Assembly (NCBI RefSeq): GCF_022234545.1
Contig: NZ_JAIEUI010000024.1
Coordinates: forward strand, 1-64,000
Direction of reading: 5' to 3'
DNA: 64,000 bases
From: Paenibacillus piscarius
Lineage (GTDB): Bacteria > Bacillota > Bacilli > Paenibacillales > Paenibacillaceae
Shown here in pieces: positions 1 to 8,322 of this stretch; the first letter of the stretch is position 1; each line of letters begins with the position of its first letter. The notes beneath the pieces are model-generated. The model saw only the letters and a program-made list of their open reading frames with translations. It did no database searches and had not been told where the DNA came from. The position numbers were made by a program, and so were the translations under genes.

Positions 1-47
1 GCTTTTAGGTTATACTCTTTTATTCGACGGTGTGGAAATGAATTCCT

Positions 48-803
48 TTAGTTCAACTTATATAGTAACATATTCATCTGGCTCATATCTTGATGTGCAA
101 GTACGCGCGGCAGCTGTTGAAGCGAGTCTACTGTTGAATCAATGTTTTCGAGGATCTTTTTATACCAAGTCCATGTACTTTGCTCATTTTCTGTAGATAT
201 GCGGCTTGCATATGCCTCAATATTAGGAGCATACATGCGGCTTGCAGTCGTCCATGACTTGAGCCAAGCTCTGCATATCCACTCATGATTCGGAACCGTT
301 CTTATCCCTTTAAGATAGGCTCCATTACAACGGCCTAATTGTTGAGCTATGTAAGAAAATTGCTCGATTGTATTTGCGTATTCTCCTTTTACATATTCCA
401 TCCAAATCCAAATGGTACCATCTTGTTGTTCATCAACCAAATAGCTTTCTATAGCGTAAATGGAATCAGGAAGCTCTCTCAAAACCCCAGACTTAAATAC
501 AAGCGCCTCACGTCGCCAGTAGTTGTGATGTTCGATGTTATCTTTCTCGGCTGTGTCTGGTTTAATGATTTTTAGAATAACGCACCACGGCTGCAATTTG
601 TTATGTAGCTTTACAAGACCATGCAAACGGAATATACCAGAGGTTGTGAAGTTTGGAGTTTTATAACTGATATCGTCACATGTTATTGATACAAGTTCAA
701 CAGCTGCATTCCCATGAATAGATTGAATACAAGTGTTGATCTGATCAATTTTATTCTCTAGAGGTATTTTGGTATTATTTTTCACAATAATTTCTGAGTG
801 CAT
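48..803 (-). CDS. APH-fold kinase-like protein, C-terminally truncated
   Basis: A 251-residue protein with an aminoglycoside phosphotransferase/choline kinase-like fold. The N-lobe is recognisable (VVLKIIKP-like strand near residue 75, acidic helix, then WIWMEYVKGEY hinge near residue 135). The catalytic loop LAHQDMSQMNML fits HxDxxxxN at the extreme C-terminus. The stop comes a few codons later, so the metal-binding IDWE/IDFE segment and the last helices of the family (usually about 300 residues) are missing. Downstream codons up to the window edge are not open in one frame. Probably a frameshifted gene or remnant; substrate unknown. The next gene in the same direction is also broken. Confidence 0.55.
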   Translation of the reverse strand: MHSEIIVKNNTKIPLENKIDQINTCIQSIHGNAAVELVSITCDDISYKTPNFTTSGIFRLHGLVKLHNKLQPWCVILKIIKPDTAEKDNIEHHNYWRREALVFKSGVLRELPDSIYAIESYLVDEQQDGTIWIWMEYVKGEYANTIEQFSYIAQQLGRCNGAYLKGIRTVPNHEWICRAWLKSWTTASRMYAPNIEAYASRISTENEQSTWTWYKKILENIDSTVDSLQQLPRVLAHQDMSQMNMLLYKLN

Positions 804-978
804 TTAATATCCCCCTTGTTGAACTAGTAGCCCGCAAGCTTAGTACCTTGTCCGTCTGGCATGAGCATCATAGGGGATACATGAGCTCTATACACACCGC
901 CAAGCTTCAAGTCCTTTCTCACTAATACGCAGGAACAGATCGGCCTGCCTGTGATACAAGTCGGGTTGAACCGGGGGT

Positions 979-1458
979 TCAATAATCTGCGGCTGCATAT
1001 CCGGCAGGATCCAGCAATATAGGGGCAGGCCGGTTCCAATCCACACCATGAATAAGAACCAATTCCTGTCCGCGTTCCGCAAAAGCAAGCGGATAGGTGG
1101 ATACGTTGAAATGATAGCTTCCCCGGCTTAATTCCAGCAGCGTATGGCCGGTTGTCAGAGAGACCACGGTGGCATGACGCCCGAACCGGTTGCTTACAGC
1201 GGCCGTTTGTCCGCAGGGGCTAATGACTAGCTGAACCGGATGCTCCGGATGAAAGTCGGGCAGATGAAGTTCTGCTATAGCGGTGGTGCCGCCGGATAGG
1301 AGATCAATCTGCCATAGCTGCAGGTGCTCGTTCAGAGCGATTAATTGAGGCTGTGCGTTCGCCCGGATGCTTGACGGCTGCGGCAGTTCACGGATCACAA
1401 GCAGTTTGCCGGGATCGGGTTGGAGGGGAGGAAAGTTACAGCGCTGAATCTCCATCAT
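979..1458 (-). pseudogene. beta-propeller/WD40-like protein remnant, 3' end degenerate
   Basis: A 159-residue reading frame starting MMEIQRCNF. It contains propeller-like blades: IALNEHLQLWQIDL, LVISPCGQTAAVSN and AFAERGQELVLIHG repeat a 'strand, loop, strand with GxxxL' pattern seen in YncE/WD40 proteins. It stops after about three blades, too few for a closed propeller. Downstream (824-1088) the other two frames stay open briefly but give no recognisable continuation. This suggests a truncated gene rather than a short intact one. Start support is weak. Function unknown; family assignment is by pattern only. Confidence 0.4.
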
Positions 1459-1562
1459 CTAGCTCCTTTACATACTAAAAATATACTGTATGGCAGAGAC
1501 TGCCGCCCAGGTCCAGCATTTCGTGCTGCACCGGGCAGGCAGGCGGTCACCGAGCCTTAGAT

Positions 1563-2483
1563 TTATTGCTCCGTCGCCACCGCATTCTCCTCATAACTAA
1601 TCCAGTCACTCCAGCTCCCCGCATACAACCGCACATTCTTGAAGCCCGCCTTCTCCAGCGCCAGAATATTCGGGCAGGCGGTTACGCCGGAGCCGCAGTA
1701 GACAATGATCTCGCGGTCTTTGTCCAGTCCGGCAAAATGTGCCTGAAGCTCCTCAGCGCTCTTCCAGCTGCCCTCTGCGTTCTGCGTGTCCTTCCAGAAA
1801 TAGTTCACCGCGCCGGGGATATGTCCCGCCTTAGGGTACATGGTCTCATTCATGCCCCGGAAGCGATCATTGGAGCGGGAATCAATCAGGACCGGTAGGG
1901 TAGGGGAGGCTGCATTCGTGCTCAACACCGCTCCAGCTCCGGCCTCGGCACTATCGCCAGTGCGCTCACCAGCCCGCGCCTGAACCAGCTTCGCCGATAT
2001 CTGGCGTACTTCGTCTATATCAGCCAGCATCTGCGGCTGAACATTGGCCGTAAACGAACTCGGCACACGAACCGGCTGGTGATCCGTCACCGGGTACTTC
2101 TCTGCCTTCCACTGGCTGAAGCCGCCTTCCAGAATGAACACCTGCTCATGCCCCAGGTAGCGCAGCATCCACCACAGCCGGGCAGCATTCATGCCGTCCT
2201 CATCATCGTAGGCGACGATCCGGGTATCATTACTAATGCCGAGCTTCGACAGGCGTGCCGCGAATACCTGCGGATCAGGCAGCGGATGGCGTCCGCCGTG
2301 TTCGGCTTCCGGTGCGGACAGATCTAGTTTCAGATCGAGATAGACCGCGCCCGGGATGTGCCCGGCTTCATACAGCGCTCTGCCCTCACCGGGGTCATTC
2401 AGGTTGAAGCGGCAGTCTACGATCGTCTGCTCCGGTTCATAGAGTCTGGCAAGCAGCCAGCGTTTGGTTACGGTAGAGTCCAT
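1563..2483 (-). CDS. sulfurtransferase (tandem rhodanese domains)
   Basis: About 306 residues, the two-domain thiosulfate/3-mercaptopyruvate sulfurtransferase family that moves a sulfane sulfur to cyanide or another thiophile. The N-terminal non-catalytic domain carries DxRFxLxxPxxGRxLYxxGHIPGAVYLDL. The C-terminal domain carries the active loop CGSGVTAC with the catalytic Cys near residue 263; the GVTA form resembles mercaptopyruvate rather than classical thiosulfate enzymes (CRKGVTA). An Ala/Gly/Ser-rich insert of about 30 residues separates the domains. The ATG at 2483 is preferred because AAAGG lies about 9 bases upstream; an ATG at 2492 is only a base from that site. Probably cytoplasmic. 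Confidence 0.88.
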   Translation of the reverse strand: MDSTVTKRWLLARLYEPEQTIVDCRFNLNDPGEGRALYEAGHIPGAVYLDLKLDLSAPEAEHGGRHPLPDPQVFAARLSKLGISNDTRIVAYDDEDGMNAARLWWMLRYLGHEQVFILEGGFSQWKAEKYPVTDHQPVRVPSSFTANVQPQMLADIDEVRQISAKLVQARAGERTGDSAEAGAGAVLSTNAASPTLPVLIDSRSNDRFRGMNETMYPKAGHIPGAVNYFWKDTQNAEGSWKSAEELQAHFAGLDKDREIIVYCGSGVTACPNILALEKAGFKNVRLYAGSWSDWISYEENAVATEQ

Positions 2484-2644
2484 GGATACCATCCTTTGCT
2501 AGTGAGATATGGAGTCTATTATAGCGGATAATGTTATCCCCGTATAACCGTGTTTCAGTGAGAGCATTTGACACTGGCCTGAACTGATTCTACAATGGCT
2601 GGATACATACCTATTTTGGAAAGGGGCATACGCCTACGGAAGCT

Positions 2645-3586
2645 TTGGTGAGTCAGGCCTGGCCTGCATGGAGAGGAACGCTGCGCAAACGGAGCGGAGG
2701 CTGGAATAATACAACCTATTTCGTAGAGAGCGGGGAACGCCGCGCGGTGCTGCGAATCTATGATACCCATAAGGACAGGAACAAAATAGAGTTCGAGCAC
2801 GTGGTGCTGCAAAAGCTACAAGCACTTAACCTGCCCTTCAGCACACCGGTTCCAATTCTGACCGCAGCGGGAGAGACGATCGCGCAGCTTGGGGACGGCA
2901 GCGGGAAATTCGCCTGCTTGTTTGCCTATATCGAAGGGGAATCCCCGTCTGTGGATAATTCCGGTTATTATGAATCCTTCGGGGAAGCGGCAGGGACGTT
3001 GTCTGCTGCGCTGGCTGAGGTAGAGCCGGGAATACCTGCGGTGTACCGTCCCTACTATGAGTTGCGGACCTCATATCCGCTGTGCACACCGGAAGCGGTC
3101 CATGGCCTTGTACGGGACACCCCCGAGCCTTTGCAAGAGCTGCTGCCGCAGCTGCAAATACTGGTTCAAGCCTATGATAATGTGGCTGATTCGCTGGGAG
3201 ACCTGGAGCGTCTGCCGCATCAGCTGGTGCACGGTGATCTGAACGCCTCTAATCTGCTGGTGGATGGAGCGGATGCCACCCGGGTGACGGCGCTGCTGGA
3301 TTTTGAATTCTGTACCCGGGATGTTCGGGTGATGGACGCTGCTGTGATTCTCTCGGCCTTACAAGGGCTAGAGGACTCGGAGCGGATTATCCGTGACTTC
3401 TGGCGGGGGTACAACCGCAAGGTTACGCTGACTCCCGGGGAGCTGGCGGCGATTCCGGTGCTGATGCTGCTGCGCAAAATCGACGTATTCCTGCATTTTG
3501 TCACCCGCTACTGGGAAGGGACCGATGAAGTGAATGTGCTGCAGCACCAGGTCCTTGAGCTGGCGGCCGAGGTCGCTGCAATGTAG
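2645..3586 (+). CDS. APH-fold phosphotransferase (homoserine kinase type II-like)
   Basis: A 313-residue small-molecule kinase of the APH/ThrB2-like family. The N-lobe has a Gly-rich GGWNNTTYFVES loop and AVLRIYD with the ATP-binding Lys replaced by Arg. The catalytic loop LVHGDLNASNLLVD matches HGDxxxxN, followed by the metal-binding LLDFEF. Substrate cannot be told; relatives act on homoserine, choline, fructosamine or antibiotics. The start is a TTG or the adjacent GTG (2648) with GGAAG upstream; no ATG is available. It converges on the next kinase gene, separated by a short perfect hairpin. Confidence 0.8.
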   Translation: MVSQAWPAWRGTLRKRSGGWNNTTYFVESGERRAVLRIYDTHKDRNKIEFEHVVLQKLQALNLPFSTPVPILTAAGETIAQLGDGSGKFACLFAYIEGESPSVDNSGYYESFGEAAGTLSAALAEVEPGIPAVYRPYYELRTSYPLCTPEAVHGLVRDTPEPLQELLPQLQILVQAYDNVADSLGDLERLPHQLVHGDLNASNLLVDGADATRVTALLDFEFCTRDVRVMDAAVILSALQGLEDSERIIRDFWRGYNRKVTLTPGELAAIPVLMLLRKIDVFLHFVTRYWEGTDEVNVLQHQVLELAAEVAAM

Positions 3587-3588
3587 AA

Positions 3589-3608
3589 GAGGAGACCGCC
3601 GTCTCCTC
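3589..3608. terminator. hairpin between convergent genes
   Basis: GAGGAGAC-CGCC-GTCTCCTC, a perfect 8-bp stem with a 4-base loop, between stops at 3586 and 3614. There is no T-tract on either side, so it is a weak terminator or an RNA 3'-end protector for both genes. Confidence 0.5.
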
Positions 3609-3613
3609 CAGGC

Positions 3614-4552
3614 TCAATCCGTAATCAGCTGATGATCATATATTTTCTGCAAAAGCTCTCTGCCGTACCGGACGACTTCAGGTGCATTATGCTGGTTCCC
3701 CCAACAGATATCGCCGACGGCCATTTTGATGCAGCAGATTTGAATCTCCATAGATCTGTGCTGAAGCACCTCCGGTCCATAGCCTTGGAAGAAGGCCCTT
3801 CCGGCAGAGGGGTTCCCACTGAAGTACCTGGAGAACAGGATAGAGAAGTTGTCCACATCGATGCCCCACAGCATATTCTCGAAATCAATCATCCCTGTCA
3901 GAACACCCTGCACATCCACGAGCCAATTCCCCGGCGTCGAATCCCAGCTGACCGGCACAGGCTTAGCCCCTGCGAAGACTTGCACATTCTGTAATGCCCA
4001 ATGTACCAGCTCCTGCTCTGAAGCCTCCAGCAATCTATTCTCAGTACACAGCACATTCATCCCCCGGATGGAATCCGTAACATATTGCACCGGGTCCACA
4101 TATGGGGTTAGCTCGATCGGGTTGCCGTGGATGTCAGGCCGGCCGAACCACCTGCCGGTCTGCGAGCGGTGTAAGAGATTTGTTAATTCACCTGCTCTAC
4201 AGTAAGCAGCCTCAACTGCCCCGGAGTCCAGCACGGTCTCTCTCATAATAGTTCCTTCGATAGAAGTAATTAGAATGGCCTGACAATCGCTGCTCTCGTA
4301 AGTGGCGGTACACTCAGGAACATAAGGCTTCAAGACAGGTACCCAGTGCTGGTAAGCGTAGACTTCGGGATGCCATCTTTCTTTTCGGCTATAGGTTTTT
4401 ATGTAAAAGAATTTCGCGTCACGATAAGCCCGCAGCTTCCAGACTCCGGTCCTCATACTGTTCGGCCTGTAATTGGCGAGCACTTCAAACGGGCCAATCC
4501 GGGACTCAGCCCAGCTGTACAATTCAAACGGATGCATCTCCGGTTGGTTCAT
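3614..4552 (-). CDS. APH-fold phosphotransferase with altered catalytic loop
   Basis: A 312-residue member of the aminoglycoside phosphotransferase superfamily. ATP-site residues are suggested by FFYIKTYSRKERWHPE near residue 50. The catalytic loop reads VSWDSTPGNWLVD: the Asp and the Asn of HxDxxxxN are present, but the His is Ser. The metal-binding motif MIDFENM follows. Activity is plausible, because the Asp is the key residue, but the His change is unusual. Substrate unknown. It is transcribed toward the kinase at 2645 and read from a region containing a long hairpin. Confidence 0.75.
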   Translation of the reverse strand: MNQPEMHPFELYSWAESRIGPFEVLANYRPNSMRTGVWKLRAYRDAKFFYIKTYSRKERWHPEVYAYQHWVPVLKPYVPECTATYESSDCQAILITSIEGTIMRETVLDSGAVEAAYCRAGELTNLLHRSQTGRWFGRPDIHGNPIELTPYVDPVQYVTDSIRGMNVLCTENRLLEASEQELVHWALQNVQVFAGAKPVPVSWDSTPGNWLVDVQGVLTGMIDFENMLWGIDVDNFSILFSRYFSGNPSAGRAFFQGYGPEVLQHRSMEIQICCIKMAVGDICWGNQHNAPEVVRYGRELLQKIYDHQLITD

Positions 4553-4643
4553 AGACTGCTGCTCCTCCTTTGCTGCTACCCTCCACGGGAATTTTACAGA
4601 TATATCCTATCACAGAGCATTCTCTATTCCATTGACAAACTTA

Positions 4644-4681
4644 ACAGAGCACCTTCGGCAATGCCGGAAGGTGCTCTGTTG
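4644..4681. terminator. long inverted repeat, likely bidirectional terminator
   Basis: Arms AACAGAGCACCTTC and GAAGGTGCTCTGTT are perfectly complementary (14 bp), with a further GGC/GCC pair inside across a one-base bulge. It lies upstream of the 4552 start and downstream of the minus-strand gene ending at 4909, so it most likely ends transcription from that gene. Confidence 0.6.
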
Positions 4682-4770
4682 CTGCTATTTCCGCTATACA
4701 AATTGAACTTAAAAAAGACAGACAGGGAAAGGGACGGAGGGGAATTTTGGAGCTGTAGGAGCGTTAGCGT

Positions 4771-4837
4771 CCGCCTTTGCCACCGGATTTCTACCGCGAA
4801 CAGCGGTTTAAAGAGAGAAATCTGGGGGCAACAGCGG
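4771..4837. repeat. highly structured intergenic element (nested hairpin)
   Basis: Arms 4771-4792 and 4816-4837 pair over 22 positions (18 Watson-Crick, one G-T, three mismatches). They enclose a second perfect hairpin ACCGC-GAACA-GCGGT (4793-4807) and an 8-base linker. No convincing gene covers it; an 80-codon minus-strand frame across it lacks a ribosome site and looks incidental. It may be an interspersed repeat or a structured RNA. The whole 4553-4908 gap contains only this and the hairpin at 4644. Confidence 0.5.
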
Positions 4838-4908
4838 CCGAAAGCCCAAACATTCTCTGGAGTCACGGTTATCCCATACTGAAACCTTGCAGGTTCAATT
4901 TATATAGA

Positions 4909-5283
4909 TTACCCGATAATCCGGTAGCCGGGAGGAAGATCTCCGCTGCTGCGGATTCTGCGGATCTGGGCCAGCGTCAGGCGCTGGTTGGAAGAGATAA
5001 TCGATTCGACATCGTTCCCGGAGATGTAGTCGTCCAGATCACGGATGCTGTGATTGCCGCGCAGTACGCGGAAGCTGCCTCTGAAGCGGGTTCTGCTGAA
5101 CAGAACAAGTGTAGCATCGCTGCTGGTGGAGAAGAAGCGGAGACTCTCGATGCCATCCAGAATGTTGTCGGTATCGCGGATACCAAGGTTGCCCCTGTAA
5201 ATTCTGCTGCGTCCCCGGAAGTTTTCATCGCTGTACACCGTGAGCCGCGGATACGTCTGAGAGATATGCACCTCTTTGTTCAT
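4909..5283 (-). CDS. small protein with two beta-gamma-crystallin-like Greek-key motifs
   Basis: A 124-residue protein without a signal peptide. Two internal repeats are visible: RLTVYSDENFRGRSRIYRG with GIRDTDNILDGIESLRF, and LVLFSRTRFRGSFRVLRG with SIRDLDDYISGNDVESI. Each has the Y/F-xxx-x-F-x-G core of beta-gamma-crystallin Greek keys, followed by a Val/Ile-Glu-Ser-Ile/Leu strand. A C-terminal tail of about 25 residues (LTLAQIRRIRSSGDLPPGYR) has no counterpart. Crystallin-type modules in bacteria often bind calcium or sit in stress, spore or surface proteins. Here function is unknown. Assignment is by motif inspection only. Confidence 0.6.
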   Translation of the reverse strand: MNKEVHISQTYPRLTVYSDENFRGRSRIYRGNLGIRDTDNILDGIESLRFFSTSSDATLVLFSRTRFRGSFRVLRGNHSIRDLDDYISGNDVESIISSNQRLTLAQIRRIRSSGDLPPGYRIIG

Positions 5284-5437
5284 GTGTAGTCCTCCTCATA
5301 AGCAAGATTAGCAATGCAGTGAGAGACTGCTGGTTGCACTACTATTCTATGTCTGCGGTGAGAGAGTGGTTTGGTTGAACCCCCTGAAGCGATCGCCTGT
5401 TTACAGGCAGTCCTCGGGATTTTTTTCACAAGCAGGC

Positions 5438-5466
5438 TTTACAAAGGGATTTCCCTAGTGTACTAT
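5438..5466 (+). promoter_or_regulatory. sigma-A-type promoter of the ABC/GntR operon
   Basis: TTTACA (5438-5443), 17-bp spacer, TACTAT (5461-5466). An imperfect inverted repeat GTGTACTA...TAACACAC (about 5457-5478) overlaps the -10 box and is a candidate operator for the GntR regulator encoded in the operon. Confidence 0.55.
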
Positions 5467-5518
5467 TTAACTAACACACCAGTACAATGTTGGCAATAAG
5501 GTGCACAAGGAGGCTGTC

Positions 5519-6493
5519 ATGAATTCAAACACACCCCATTCACAAGGGCTGTCCGGCCCGGAGCATGAACCCGCAGTACTTGAGATGCAGTCGGTCAGCA
5601 AAGTCATCAAGGGCAAGGCGATTGTAGATAAACTGAGCTTCGATATCCGCAAAGGAGAAATCGTGGGGCTGCTAGGTCCGAACGGTGCCGGCAAAACGAC
5701 CACCATCCGCATGATGACCGGACTCATCCGTATGAGCGGAGGGAAAATCTTGGTCCAAGGACACAGCATCCAGAGTAATTTCAAGCAGGCCATCGCTCAC
5801 ATCGGGGCGATCATCGAGAATCCGGAGTTCTACCCCCATATGACCGGTTATGACAATCTGCTGCAGTACCTGCGGATGAGTGATGGGGCTGCGGCCTCAC
5901 GGATTGATGAGGTAGTGGAGCTGGTCGGGCTGCAGGAGGCGATGAACAAGAAGGTTAAGGCTTATTCGCTGGGGATGCGCCAGCGGCTGGGGATTGCCCA
6001 GGCTCTGCTGCATTCGCCGAAGCTGCTCATTCTGGATGAGCCAACCAACGGACTCGACCCTGCCGGTATCCGTGAGATGCGCGATTACATGCGGAAGATT
6101 GCCGAGGTGGAGGGGATTGCTATTCTGATCTCCAGTCACATGCTGGCCGAGATTGAACAGATCTGCCACCGGGCGGTGGTCATTCAGAACGGCAGGCTTG
6201 TCACCGTTACGCAGATCGCTGAAGCTCCGGAAGCACGTAGTGAAGTGTCGCTTGCGATCCGCGTAGATCAGATTGAGGCTGCGCAGATGGTCGCTGAGAG
6301 GCATCAGCAGGTGAAGGTGACCGGTACGGATGAGGCTCATTCCGAGCTGCATGTCCATCTGCCGGATGAAGCCGTCCCCGGACTGGTGGCTGCACTGAGC
6401 GATGCCAAGATCGGAGTCTACCGCATTATCGAGAACAGACAGAGTCTGGAAGAAGATTTCCTGAAATGGACAGGGGGCAACCGCATTGCGTAA
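5519..6493 (+). CDS. ABC transporter ATP-binding protein (BcrA-type)
   Basis: About 324 residues. An ABC ATPase of the bacitracin/lantibiotic resistance type (CcmA/BcrA). Walker A GPNGAGKTTT, signature YSLGMRQRLGIAQAL, Walker B LLILDEPTNGLDP and the H-loop in ISSHML are all present. About 100 C-terminal residues after the ATPase core are typical of this subfamily. The ATG at 5519 is chosen because AAGGAGG (5507-5513) is 5 bases upstream; the in-frame GTG at 5501 lies before that site. First gene of a five-gene operon with a promoter at 5438. Likely energises the permease that overlaps its 3' end. Confidence 0.9.
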   Translation: MNSNTPHSQGLSGPEHEPAVLEMQSVSKVIKGKAIVDKLSFDIRKGEIVGLLGPNGAGKTTTIRMMTGLIRMSGGKILVQGHSIQSNFKQAIAHIGAIIENPEFYPHMTGYDNLLQYLRMSDGAAASRIDEVVELVGLQEAMNKKVKAYSLGMRQRLGIAQALLHSPKLLILDEPTNGLDPAGIREMRDYMRKIAEVEGIAILISSHMLAEIEQICHRAVVIQNGRLVTVTQIAEAPEARSEVSLAIRVDQIEAAQMVAERHQQVKVTGTDEAHSELHVHLPDEAVPGLVAALSDAKIGVYRIIENRQSLEEDFLKWTGGNRIA

Positions 6494-7232
6494 ATTTAAT
6501 CTGCTTGTTCTGAATGAGTGGCTCAAAATTGTGAAGAAACGCAGCTGCATCATTTCTTATCTGATGGTGCTGGTGCTAGCGTTGGCCGTTGGCTATATTA
6601 CGCATACCTTTGCTGCAGATATGTTTGCTTCAGCGGCAGACTTCACTGCCGTGATGCTGCTTCCAACCGGCATCGGGCAGGTTCTGGCTATTCTGGTCAT
6701 CATCGGGACCGCGGGTATTGTGCCGAAGGAATATAGCCAGGGAACCATTAAGTTTCTGCTGATCCGTGCCCGCAGCCGTACAGCCATTCTGGCCTCCAAG
6801 TATGTAACCGTCCTGCTCTACACCTTGAGCATGGTTCTGGCAGCTCTGGTAGCTGTGTATCTGTCGGGCAGCATGTTCTTCGGCGTAAACGGAGGGACAG
6901 CAGGAACCAGCGAAATTCTGACCTCGCTGCTGTATTGCACTGTCTACTGTACGGTCTACGCTACGATTGGCTTCATGCTAGGAATTCTGACCAAATCCAC
7001 AGGTATTACGATCGGGGCAACGATTTTTGCTACAACTATAGATAAAATGATCATCTCCCGCGAGTTCTACAAATATGTGCTCTTCCCGAACCTTAACCTT
7101 GCCGCCTACCGGGATGGCGGTGCGCCGATGCAGGGAATGACCCTGAGCTTCTCCGTTATGGTGTTATGCGTATACATGGCGGTGTTCCTCTTCGCAGGGT
7201 TTGCCGTCTTCAGACGCCGGGATGTGGCTTGA
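6486..7232 (+). CDS. ABC-2 type permease
   Basis: A 248-residue integral membrane protein with about six hydrophobic segments (first near residues 20-40; last VMVLCVYMAVFLFAGFAVF near the C-terminus). A cytoplasmic segment EYSQGTIKFLLIRARSRTAI matches the coupling region of BcrB/ABC-2 permeases. TTG start with AGGGGG upstream, overlapping the end of the ATPase gene by 8 bases, so translation is probably coupled. Partner of the ATPase at 5519; the pair probably exports or expels a cell-envelope-active compound, as inferred from family and regulator. Confidence 0.82.
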   Translation: MRKFNLLVLNEWLKIVKKRSCIISYLMVLVLALAVGYITHTFAADMFASAADFTAVMLLPTGIGQVLAILVIIGTAGIVPKEYSQGTIKFLLIRARSRTAILASKYVTVLLYTLSMVLAALVAVYLSGSMFFGVNGGTAGTSEILTSLLYCTVYCTVYATIGFMLGILTKSTGITIGATIFATTIDKMIISREFYKYVLFPNLNLAAYRDGGAPMQGMTLSFSVMVLCVYMAVFLFAGFAVFRRRDVA

Positions 7233-7606
7233 TGGTTATCGAATTCGATAACAACCAGCCGATCTATCTCCAGATCATGAACTACATCAAGGGGGAGATT
7301 GTTACCGGCAAGCTGAAGCCCGGCGACAAAATCCCCTCTGTCCGGGAACTGGCTGCTGAATTGCAGATTAATCCGAACACCGTACAACGAACCTTTCAGG
7401 AACTGGAGCGTGAGACCATTGTGGAGACACGGCGCGGTATGGGGAGATATGTAACCGGAAGCGAGGAGACGATTATGACGATCAAGAGAGAGATGGCCCG
7501 TGAGGTGCTGGAGCGCTTCATCCGCGGGATGGAGGAGCTGGGTTTCCAGGGGGAAGATATAGTAGCGGCAGTGGCGGAGAACCTTCAGCGGCGGGAACAA
7601 GAATAG
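7232..7606 (+). CDS. GntR-family regulator, YtrA subfamily
   Basis: About 124 residues. N-terminal winged helix-turn-helix begins FDNNQPIYLQIMNYIKGEI and contains PSVRELAAELQINPNTVQRT, the GntR recognition helix. The effector part is only about 50 residues, mostly helical, as in YtrA-type regulators of ABC transporter operons. The ATG at 7232 overlaps the permease stop as TGATG; an in-frame upstream ATG at 7166 would lie deep inside the permease gene. Likely represses its own operon, probably at the inverted repeat over the 5461 -10 box. In relatives the inducers are cell-wall antibiotics. Confidence 0.85.
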   Translation: MVIEFDNNQPIYLQIMNYIKGEIVTGKLKPGDKIPSVRELAAELQINPNTVQRTFQELERETIVETRRGMGRYVTGSEETIMTIKREMAREVLERFIRGMEELGFQGEDIVAAVAENLQRREQE

Positions 7607-7620
7607 GGGGACGGACAAGA

Positions 7621-8322
7621 GTGGATGATTTACTGGAACTACAGAATGTTAGCAAGCGGTTCGGCCACAAGCAGGCACTGAATCAGATCTCCTTCAAGCT
7701 GGGGGAGGGCTCCATCACCGGTCTGCTTGGCAGCAACGGCAGCGGCAAAAGCACCCTGATGAAGCTTATCGCCGGACTCGCCTGGCCGGATTCAGGGCGG
7801 ATATCGGTCCTTGGGGTTCCCGTTGGCCTGAAGAGCAAAGAGCTGGTGTCCTTCATGCCGGACCGGCCGCTGACGGAATCGTGGATGAGTGTAGGAGATG
7901 CGCTGAGGTTCCAGCAGGATTTCTTCCCGGGATTCGATCAGGCCAAAGCGCTGCGGATGCTGGATTTCATGAAGCTGAGAACAGAGGATAAGGTTCAGAC
8001 CTTGTCCAAGGGCATGAGTGAACGTCTGCAGCTTACCCTTGCACTGTCCCGCAGGGCCAGATTATACATGCTGGATGAGCCGATTGGAGGCGTCGATCCT
8101 GTGGCCCGGACCAAGATCCTGAATGCGCTGATGGAATTCTATGAGGAAGACAGCAGTATCCTGGTTTCAACCCATCTGGTGACGGATATTGAACGGATCT
8201 TCGATGCGGTGATCTTCCTGAAGGAAGGGGAGATTGTACTGCACCGGCCGGTGGATGAGCTTAGAGCAGAGCGCGGTAAAAGTATGGATGAACTGTTCAG
8301 AGAGGTGTTTGCCGAATGTTGA
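7621..8322 (+). CDS. ABC transporter ATP-binding protein (YtrB-like)
   Basis: A 233-residue ABC ATPase. Walker A GSNGSGKSTL, a non-standard signature LSKGMSERLQLTLAL, Walker B LYMLDEPIGGVDP and H-loop STHLV are present. The LSKGM signature and short length match the YtrB/EcsA-like ATPases found beside YtrA regulators. GTG start with AGGGGG about 10 bases upstream. The stop overlaps the ATG of the next permease (GAATGTTGA). With that permease it forms a second transporter in the operon. Confidence 0.88.
   Translation: MDDLLELQNVSKRFGHKQALNQISFKLGEGSITGLLGSNGSGKSTLMKLIAGLAWPDSGRISVLGVPVGLKSKELVSFMPDRPLTESWMSVGDALRFQQDFFPGFDQAKALRMLDFMKLRTEDKVQTLSKGMSERLQLTLALSRRARLYMLDEPIGGVDPVARTKILNALMEFYEEDSSILVSTHLVTDIERIFDAVIFLKEGEIVLHRPVDELRAERGKSMDELFREVFAEC

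Noticed and set aside
4624..4866. 80-residue minus-strand frame across the folded element
   Set aside because: Runs through both hairpins, has no ribosome site and its codons look random.
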